In this document: in pieces, positions 57,501 to 64,000 of the stretch
Numbering within the stretch: position 1 is the first letter of the stretch
How the letters are laid out: each line of letters opens with the position of its first letter
Assembly (NCBI RefSeq): GCF_022965805.1
Contig: NC_133103.1
Coordinates: forward strand, 26,198,445 to 26,262,444
Length of the DNA stretch: 64,000 nt
Direction: 5' to 3'
Origin: Primulina eburnea
Lineage: Eukaryota; Streptophyta; Magnoliopsida; Lamiales; Gesneriaceae
Notes under the pieces: model-generated
Database searches by the model: none
Told to the model about the DNA's origin: nothing
What the model saw: the letters and a program-made list of their open reading frames with translations, nothing else
Program-made: the position numbers and the translations under genes

Positions 57501-59876
57501 CACTTGCTTTCTCCAAGGTGGAATGGCATTCAAATGAGCTACCATCTCCATCCTTTCCTTGTCCAGCTCGTCCTCCTGTTTTTCAGTAGTGAGAGTAGCC
57601 TCCAATGGCTCTTGCAATCCATCCTGCACAAAATCACAAACAAGAGAATCTAAGACATCAACGCGAAAACAACTATCATCGTGCATTGTGTGCTTGAGAG
57701 TATTAAAGACATCAAAAATAATTTCTTCTTCTCCAACTCTCAGTCTCAATTTTCCCTCGTCAACATCGATCAGTGCTTTCCCTGTAGCCAGAAATGGTCT
57801 CCCTAGGATTAAAGGCATCTCCAAATCTTCCTCCATATCAAGTACTACAAAATCTGCAGGAAAAATAAACTTATCCACTTTCACCAAGACATCTTCGATA
57901 ATCCCACGTGGATACTTGACAGATCTGTCAGCCAGCTGCAATGACATCCTAGTTGGCTTGGGTTCACCCAATCCCAGTCTCCTAAACACAGAATACGGCA
58001 TCAAATTAATACTCGCACCAAGATCACATAGAGCTTTATGAAAATTAATATCACCAATAATGCAAGGTATAGAGAAACTCCCTGGATCTTTTTGCTTAGG
58101 AGGCATCCTGTTTTGAACTAAAGCGGAGCAATTTTCAGTCAAGTTCACAGTCATATGATCTTCTAGCTTCCGCTTGTTTGCTAAGATATCTTTCAAGAAT
58201 TTTGCATAACTTGGCATATTCAGTAAAGCATCAGCAAAAGGAATGTTAATATGCAGTTTTTTGAATATCTCAAGAAATTTACCAAATTGTGCATCTAACT
58301 TAGCTTTTTTCAGTGCTGCAGGAAAAGGTGGGGGGATAACAATTTTACTCGGTGCAATAGGTGTAAAAGTAGAGTTAGAAGACTTACCTCCTTGCTGTTC
58401 CACCTCATCCTCACCTTGCTTGTTCTTTTCCTCCTTAGACTCAAGTGCCTTTCCACTGCGCAATTCCACAGCTTTCACATGCTCTCTCGGGTTAGTCTCC
58501 GTGTTGCTTGGCAAAGTTCCTTGCTCCCTATTAGCAATTAACTTAGCCAATTGTCCAATTTGATTCTCTAACCCTTTTATGGATGCATCCTGATTCTGAA
58601 ATCTCGTCTCGGTTGCAGAAATAAATTTAGTCATCATTTGCTCTAAATTTGACTTCTCCTCCCTAGGCGGTTCTGGCTTGAATCCTTGGTGCATCCCATG
58701 TGGTGGCCCTCTTTGTTGGCGGTTTTGGTTGTTTTGACCTCCCCACGAAAAGTTTGGGTGATTCCTCCATCCCGGATTATAGGAGTTTGAATAAGGGTCA
58801 TTTCTAGGACGGTTCTGGAATCCCACGTGTTTTGCTCCCTCAGGCACATAGAATGGATTGCCATCTTGGCAATCCTGCACGTCATGCTCACCTCCACACT
58901 TATCACAGAAAATCTCTTGCAGACGCATAACCGATCCACTCGCACTCATCCCATCAATCTTTCTGTTCAAAGCCTCCAACTGTGCTGACACCGCAGACAA
59001 ATCAGTAACTTGATTAACCCCCGCACCTCGTTTCTGCCTATCAGAATGAGGATGATAGCTGCTAGCAGCCATCTCCTCCAATAATTCATATCCTTCCTCA
59101 GCCGTTTTTCTCAGCAAGTTACCACAGGCAGCAGCATCTATCATGGTACGGTTAGAAGTAAGCAGACCGTAGTAAAAAGTTTGAACAACTAACCCAAGAG
59201 GTAGCTCATGGTGTGGACATCTCCTCAATAAATCCTTGTATCGCTCCCACGCCTCGTAAAGTGACTCAAGCTCATATTGAGCAAAAGTAGTAATGTCGGC
59301 TCTCAGCTTCATAGTCTTCGACGGAGGAAAGTACTTGGTCAGGAATGCCTTCGCCATATCCTCCCATGTAGTGATAGACCCTACAGGCAAACAGTTTAAC
59401 CACGCCTTAGCTTTATCTCTTAGTGAAAATGGAAATAAACGCAAACGAACAGCATCATCAGACACAGCATTAAACTTAAAAGTATCGCAAATTTCAAGAA
59501 AATCAGCTATATGAGAATTAGGGTCGTCAAGTGCACTTCCCCCAAATTGAACAGTGTTTTGAATCATCTGAATGATAGCTGGCTTGATCTCAAACTGGTT
59601 AGCTCGGATGACTGGTCTCACGATGCTTGGACGTGCTCCCTCAAGAGACGGTTGTGCATAATCCATCATCGGAATGCGACGTGGTATCTCAACTTGTCTA
59701 TTGTCACGCTGTTCCTCTCCACGTTCTTGCTCGTGTCTTTCCATCTGTTCTTTGAGTCTTTGTTGCTGTCTTCGTCTGCGGAAAGTTCTTTCGATTTCAG
59801 GGTCAAATTCAAGCTCCACGTCGAGTGATCTTCGCATGCACCACAAGAAAAATCTGCAACAGAATAGGAGTATCAA
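54531..59876 (-). CDS. Athila gag-pol polyprotein (1781 aa, uninterrupted)
   Basis: A likely start is the second Met ([12 protein letters not shown], 59837). Order, with rough residues: gag (80-260, [15 protein letters not shown]); zinc finger [13 protein letters not shown] (about 323); protease with [10 protein letters not shown] (about 618) and [10 protein letters not shown]; reverse transcriptase with VCMDYRKLN and FMDDFSIFG (about 1062); RNase H ([13 protein letters not shown], about 1209); integrase HHCC finger ([18 protein letters not shown]) and D-D-E core (GIDFMGPFP about 1488, [18 protein letters not shown]). D-L-G-A protease and FMDD are typical of Athila. No stop or frameshift over 5.3 kb, so it may be functional. 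It makes capsid and enzymes for RNA-to-DNA transposition. Confidence 0.95.
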   Translation of the reverse strand: MILLFCCRFFLWCMRRSLDVELEFDPEIERTFRRRRQQQRLKEQMERHEQERGEEQRDNRQVEIPRRIPMMDYAQPSLEGARPSIVRPVIRANQFEIKPAIIQMIQNTVQFGGSALDDPNSHIADFLEICDTFKFNAVSDDAVRLRLFPFSLRDKAKAWLNCLPVGSITTWEDMAKAFLTKYFPPSKTMKLRADITTFAQYELESLYEAWERYKDLLRRCPHHELPLGLVVQTFYYGLLTSNRTMIDAAACGNLLRKTAEEGYELLEEMAASSYHPHSDRQKRGAGVNQVTDLSAVSAQLEALNRKIDGMSASGSVMRLQEIFCDKCGGEHDVQDCQDGNPFYVPEGAKHVGFQNRPRNDPYSNSYNPGWRNHPNFSWGGQNNQNRQQRGPPHGMHQGFKPEPPREEKSNLEQMMTKFISATETRFQNQDASIKGLENQIGQLAKLIANREQGTLPSNTETNPREHVKAVELRSGKALESKEEKNKQGEDEVEQQGGKSSNSTFTPIAPSKIVIPPPFPAALKKAKLDAQFGKFLEIFKKLHINIPFADALLNMPSYAKFLKDILANKRKLEDHMTVNLTENCSALVQNRMPPKQKDPGSFSIPCIIGDINFHKALCDLGASINLMPYSVFRRLGLGEPKPTRMSLQLADRSVKYPRGIIEDVLVKVDKFIFPADFVVLDMEEDLEMPLILGRPFLATGKALIDVDEGKLRLRVGEEEIIFDVFNTLKHTMHDDSCFRVDVLDSLVCDFVQDGLQEPLEATLTTEKQEDELDKERMEMVAHLNAIPPWRKQVRLRLEELGDRKDLVPQKSSLEEPPTLELKPLPPHLKYVYLGENNKLPVIISSSLTDDMESKLLGVLKEHRGAFAWKVSDIKGISPSICMHKILMEDKYSPLAQPQRRLNPKMQEVVKAETIKLLDAGIIYPISDSAWVSPVQCVPKKGGITVITNEKNELIPTRIVTGWRVCMDYRKLNDATRKDHFPLPFIDQMIERLAGHEFYCFLDGYSGYNQITIAPEDQEKTTFTCPYGTFAFRRMPFGLCNAPATFQRCMTAIFHDMIENFLEVFMDDFSIFGSSFDECLKNLNLVLIRCEESNLVLNWEKCHFMVQEGIVLGHKVSENGIEVDKAKVEVIKNLPPPSSIKGVRSFLGHAGFYRRFIKDFSKIAKPLSSLLMKDVEFNFDSTCLQAFEVLKKSLVTAPVLTAPDWELPFEVMCDASDTAVGAVLGQRKNKVFHTIYYASKTLNDAQLNYATTEKELLAIVFAFEKFHSYLVLSKVIVYTDHSALKYLLAKKDAKPRLIRWILLLQEFDLEIRDKKGVENVVADHLSRLEDVRINGFNTDIDDWFPDEQLFEVNACPWYANFANFLVTGTPPPNLSFHQRKKFFSDVKYYFWEEPFLFKICADAMIRRCVAEEETSQILNHCHDREVGGHFGPIRTASKVLECGFYWPTLFKDARLYVLNCDRCQRTGNISNRHEMPLNNIIECEIFDVWGIDFMGPFPASFTKKFILVAVEYVSKWVEAEACATNDAQVVLKFLKKHIFNRFGTPRAIISDGGTHFCNKIFDKLMGKYGVTHKVSTPYHPQTSGQVEVSNREIKRILEKTVNVNRKDWSIRLDDALWAYRTAFKTPIGTTPYRLLFGKACHLPVELEHRAYWATKALNFDFALAGEKRLLQLSQLDEFRGTAYDLALSYKERTKRAHDKHIVRREFKVGEAVLLYNSRLRLFPGKLKSRWSGPFVIAEVFPSGAVVLHDGKEGTFTVNAQRLKHYIGGTIEPQIGVTRLQDSR

Positions 59877-59938
59877 CTAACAATAAAATAAATAATACTA
59901 AAGAATTTAAATGAAAAATAAAAAATTGTGAATCAACA

Positions 59939-59957
59939 GTCCCCGGCAACGGCGCCA
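59939..59957 (-). other. Athila primer-binding site
   Basis: The minus strand reads TGGCGCCGTTGCCGGGGAC, six bases after the 5' LTR end. This is the Asp-tRNA type usual for Athila and Tat elements. Confidence 0.92.
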
Positions 59958-59963
59958 AAAACT

Positions 59964-61455
59964 TGATCGAGCCAAACTTGCACAGTGAATAGTCCCGAAA
60001 TTTGTTTTATACATGAAAGCTCGATTTAAAATATCGCAAGTGCACGATAGTCAAGTTATAATAAACGTACGTGAATACGAGTATCGATCCACAAGGACTG
60101 CGTTACACTATTCTTATTTTCACTTAAATTTCTCTAGCAACGATAGATGGAGTTGGTGATTAAACTAAAGTGAATTTAATACTAAAATGATTAAAATGCA
60201 AGAACAAATAATCAAGAAATCAATGATTAAATTGGATGAAAATCAAATGAGAAACGAATTTTTTGGGAATTATCAGTTCACCTACCACTCGTGTTCAGAT
60301 AATTAGACTCGACTTTTACTCGTGCATTCGACGGAATTCCCTAGACTAATCAATATACTCTGTCGAGCTATATTAATACTAATCATAAACATGCAGTAAT
60401 CAAGTGTCCTCAATTATTTAACAGTTCACGATTGCATTACGTTCTATGGAATCCACTAGCTTTCATCCGGGTGAACTATTACTATCGACACGTACCCAAT
60501 TCCGTATGTCTACTAAAATTGTAAGTCCGTGGTTTATACTATGCGATCCTATTGTTAATTAGTCTGTCGAAATCGTTAACAACATGCAATAATCAAAGGA
60601 AGATAGCTAGGCTTCGCTTGAAACAAGAAATAACAATAGCATAAACAAATCACTTGTAAAAATGTCAAGAAATAATGTTAAACAACGAGTATGGGTAGGA
60701 TCCCCTCAAATCCCAACAAATTTAGAGTTTAGCCAACCAAATTCATACTAAAAATCAACAATCTATGCAAGAGAATAAAATACTGAATAATAAAATACTA
60801 AATATGACGATGGAAGATGGCTGCGACGCTTGGAATTCTCGAGTTCTTCGAAAGTCTTCCTTACTCCTAGCCTTCTCTCCCAGAAAAAATGATGAAAATA
60901 TGATGTGTAAGTCTGAAAAACGGCGCCCAATCTCGTGTATTAGGTTAGTGGTCTTGGATAGAGTCCATGAAAATAGAAACAAATCTCGCAGAATCTTGCT
61001 GGATCGCGTAACTCGCTAGGGCGGTAGGTATTGACCGCTGGGGCGAGTGACTCTCGAATAAAAACTTTGAGCCTTCTCTCTAGTCTCGCTGGGGCGGCCA
61101 CTTTTGACCGCCCGAGCGAGAAATCTTCTGTTAAATTCTCTTGTCCAGGCTAGCAGTCTCGCTGGGGCGGTCAGTTTTAACCGCCCTAGCGAGAGGTCTT
61201 CTGTTCGATATCCTCGGTAAGACTAGAATGCTCGCTGGGGCGGTCAGTTTTGACCGCCCTAGCGAGGCTTCTTCGTTGTTGTGCCCATTTTCTGCTATAT
61301 TTGGTTCCATTCCTACAAAATACCACAAAACACACGAAATCAGTCATATGCTAAATAATGCAAACAAAATGCAAGAATAAACTAGAACAAGCTAATATGA
61401 TGTATGAATGCGACTCGAAACCAACACTAAAAACACGTAAAAATGAGTTCTATCA
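59964..61455 (-). repeat. Athila 5' LTR (1492 bp)
   Basis: Same length as the 3' LTR, with one difference noticed (TTTTTTGGG against TTTGTTGGG). The dyads are at 61013-61268, so in the U3-side third of the LTR in transcription order. No convincing TATA box was recognised. Confidence 0.95.
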
Positions 61456-62106
61456 ATTATGTGTTGTGTTATTTTTATGCGTAAAAATATATGTGCGACG
61501 TTCGTCGTTTGAGCAGAAAACGATTCGGATCAGTTTTGAATTAATTTTAGATTTAAAATCACGTTTTTACTGTCTTTTTAAATACTGCGACTTTTCGGTC
61601 GTGATTCTGAGAAAACTTTAAACGTAAAAATTGTATAACTTTTCGATACCTTCGATTTGTCAGTAAATTCAAAATATTTGGATAACAATTGAGTGAGTTA
61701 TGGTGTTTTTTGTGGGGCTGCTCAAACTGCGTTTTCAGAAAATTATGATATTGATGTGTTCTTGAAGTTTTAATGTTGCAGGCTTCGTTGGGAATCGACG
61801 GGTGACCGTTGCTGCATAAAGGTATACTTGTAATGATGTTGGGAGTATTATTGAGGTTTTGTTTCATGTCGACAGGCACTGGATTAATTAGAAGGCATAG
61901 GAAACGATACGGTGTCAATTGTCACGTTTTTGAATGTTATGTGTCGTAAGGTGAACATCGTTTCTTTGGGAGTTTATACGAATGTGTTTTGATGTTATGG
62001 CAAGCTAGGATGGGTCTCGAGGTGTCCACTCATAGTCCGTACAATCGAGTCGAGAGCGTTAAACAAAACATGTACAGAATTTTCGTAACTTCGCTTGTCC
62101 CGCAGG

Positions 62107-62300
62107 TACACGGACCCGAGCACGGACCCTGGCACGGGGTCCGTGTCTTTGTTGTTCCCTTGGTGCGCCATTACAGTGAGTACACGGACCTGTACCCGGA
62201 TCTTAGCACGGGGTCCGTGCCTCCCCTTTTCCTTCGCACACATTTTACCGAGCCTACACGGACCCGGGGCCGGACCTGGGCACGGGGTCCGTGTCCTTCA
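62107..62300 (+). repeat. Three GC-rich dyads, 74-75 bp apart, in the LTR of element E
   Basis: Inverted repeats with arms CACGGACCC and GGGTCCGTG start at 62109, 62183 and 62258. The sequence is unrelated to the Athila dyads, but spacing and size are similar. Confidence 0.88.
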
Positions 62301-62596
62301 TATTTTGGGGAAAATATTATAGTATGATTTGAGGTTTGACGTCATGGTTTAGTACAATGATTTACGAGGTCGAGTCATGGGAATTTTAGAACGTCCTAAG
62401 GAATTGAATGAACTTGTAAGTAAGTATGATTGATACGTCTAAGCTATGCAAGTTAAGTATGCAGATTCATGTTAGTATGTGCAGCAGCGACGGCCCCAGT
62501 CGAAGTCCAACGAATCCCTCAACGCCAAGTAAGTATGTTGACGTGCAAGAAAATATTTTAAATTTTTGAGGTATGCTAATTGTCTTGTGACCAAAT

Positions 62597-62730
62597 TATG
62601 AATGGGTTTGGAAGTCGGTGAACGTGGCCGAGGACCTCTCCACCCCGTTAAATTATGAACGGGTTAGATCGTGGTTGGAAAGCGTTAAATTATGAACGGA
62701 GACCAACCAGCCCGTTAAATTATGAACGGG
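62597..62730 (+). repeat. Second hairpin array in the LTR of element E
   Basis: Three copies (62644, 62681, 62710) plus one degenerate copy (62597) of CCCGTTAAATTATGAACGGG, which folds through CCCGTT/AACGGG. The second copy changes both arms to GCGTT/AACGG. Confidence 0.82.
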
Positions 62731-63343
62731 GATCTCATGTATGTGGCAGTGGATACGTCCCTGTCGGCCCAGTACTGTGGTTTGTCTGATCAGGCGTTTA
62801 TTATGTATGGGTCACTTGCTTTGAAACATCCTCTATGCAAAATGATGAAGTATGTATGTTCAAGTATGCAGCATGTTTAAGAAAAGTTTATGTTGATGGC
62901 ACGTCTAAGTATGTATGTACGTATGTTCAAGTTTATGACAAGTTCAAGTATGTATGTCATATTTTCAAGTTGCATGTGGTTTTATTATGTATTACTCGTT
63001 ATTTCCAGTTTATACGTGTTGAGTCTTTAGACTCACTAGACTTGGTCGATGCAGGTAAGTATGTTGTTGAGGAGACAGGAGGTGGCGACCAAGGGGCAGA
63101 CTTGGACTGAGAGGGAGGCTAGACCCGAGGACCGCCCACGTTATTTTAAAGATTTTAAGCATGAGAATATTTATACTCTGATTTTATGTTGGTGCGAGAT
63201 GATTTGAGCAAGCTTATCTTTTAACAAAATTTTATCGGTGAATGGATGATGTAGTGACGACCGTATTGACTTTATTTTCGCACTCAAGAAAATTTTTAAT
63301 TTTTCCGCAAATTTTAAGTAGTAAAAGTACGGTTCGTTACAGT

Positions 63344-63355
63344 TGGTATCAGAGC
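63344..63355 (+). other. Primer-binding site of element E (initiator Met tRNA)
   Basis: TGGTATCAGAGC two bases after the LTR end TTACA. Confidence 0.92.
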
Positions 63356-64000
63356 GGTGTTCTTGTAAAGGGTTACGCCTACTGCCAGTCGCAAGAAGCT
63401 CACGAAGTCACACCTCAAGTCTGTAAGTTTTAAAATTTTAAATTTTTTCATGTATTAAGCATTCAAGTCATGATTTCAGCATGTGCATATTTTAATGCAA
63501 CCACCTGTATGTTTACATGACATACGTTTTAGAGTACATGTTTATCTGTCGTTATGAATTGAGATTGGATCATTAAAAATTTATGCATGTTACGACATGA
63601 AATGAGAAATTATTTAATTTTATTGCATGCTGGTGCGGTGGAATTGGACATGAGCAAGAATTTTGCTATTGGGCGTCTGGAAAAGTTGGAAATGATTTGT
63701 CTATATTAATTTTTGGTTAATATTACTGATGTTATACTAGTGGGTAATAAGTTAAACTTGACAATTACGAATTCTTTTGGAACTTGTAGATTTTCTAAGA
63801 AATTACTGATGGTTTGTGGTTGCTAGCTGAGTTGCTTTTTGAGAACTCCATGTAAGGTTTAATTATTTGAGACTACGACGATATTTGGAAGTATACAAGC
63901 ATAAAATTTATTTAGGATGCATGCTCCCCCTAGTTGGATTTAAGGATTTAATTGCACGAATGGAGAATTTTAAGGACCCAGTGGTAATGTCCAATAGTTT
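63356..64000 (+). other. Leader of element E
   Basis: AT-rich sequence after the primer-binding site. No gag start is seen before the window ends. Confidence 0.7.

Larger units (their letters stand above)
49783..61455 (-). mobile_element. Athila-type Gypsy element, apparently intact and very young
   Basis: An 11673-bp element with TSD ATTAT at 49778-49782 and 61456-61460. Both LTRs are 1492 bp, and only one difference was seen by eye (G/T near 50092/60273). Minus-strand order: 5' LTR, Asp-type primer-binding site, uninterrupted gag-pol, GC-dyad array, extra ORF, non-coding region with two polypurine tracts, 3' LTR. It is the most likely element here to be, or recently to have been, autonomous. 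Confidence 0.95.
48942..63341 (+). repeat. 5' LTR of element E (2722 bp), interrupted by Athila
   Basis: Left part 48942-49782, right part 61461-63341. Includes GC dyads at 62107-62300 and the CCCGTTAAATTATGAACGGG repeats at 62597-62730, and several ATGTATG-rich stretches (62830-62960). Confidence 0.85.
48942..64000 (+). mobile_element. Element E: LTR retrotransposon, 5' part only
   Basis: Its 5' LTR starts TGTGACGTCTCG at 48942 (flank GAAAA within hAT-2) and ends GGTTCGTTACA at 63341, with the Athila element inside. Without that insert the LTR is 2722 bp. A Met primer-binding site follows. The leader runs to the window edge without reaching gag. The long LTR and Met primer suit a chromovirus, but no protein is available to confirm it. 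Confidence 0.85.

Noticed and set aside
54531..59876. Plus-strand ORFs of 62-160 residues across this span.
   Set aside because: Shadows of the minus-strand gag-pol reading frame.

Overview
This window is nuclear DNA from a flowering plant, most likely a eudicot. The signs are GT-AG introns, plant-type Copia, Gypsy (chromovirus and Athila), LINE and hAT elements, and one host gene, the plant unfolded-protein-response factor bZIP60. I cannot name the species. No rRNA, tRNA or CRISPR locus was found.

Positions 1-35335 are one nested stack of transposons, resolved by matching target-site duplications (TSDs) and by reading frames that rejoin when inserts are removed. The oldest layer is Copia-B (minus strand), whose 5' LTR ends at 35335 and whose pol runs off the left edge. 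Into it went: Copia-A (1-6301, itself holding a solo LTR at 3251-5030); a solo LTR at 6385-8364; a hAT element (11352-22925), which received a solo LTR (13508-22884) that received an almost intact Tekay-type chromovirus (13817-21206); and Copia-C (23874-33208), which sits inside the Copia-B LTR.

Positions 36150-43450 hold a decayed L1-type LINE (minus) split by a non-autonomous Gypsy (36257-42114). That Gypsy has gag and protease but no reverse transcriptase, and carries about 30 copies of a ~58-bp hairpin minisatellite.

The host gene bZIP60 lies at 43896-45695 or slightly beyond: a TATA box, three exons and a 314-residue membrane-anchored bZIP protein. A second open frame in exon 3 encodes the basic, nuclear-localising tail expected after IRE1-type cytoplasmic splicing.

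From 47870 a second stack begins: an old Copia LTR fragment, a short hAT copy, a long LTR element (48942 to beyond 64000), and a very young Athila-type Gypsy (49783-61455) with an uninterrupted gag-pol, an extra downstream ORF and LTRs in which I saw one difference.

The most unusual pattern is a set of GC-rich inverted repeats in the LTRs of sequence-unrelated families, often spaced about 73 bp apart (exactly 73 bp in the Athila LTR and in one solo LTR; 74-75 bp in a third family). They sit upstream of the TATA box where one is visible. In Athila a second array of the same dyads lies just upstream of the extra ORF, next to a TATA-like box and pyrimidine patch, suggesting an internal promoter.
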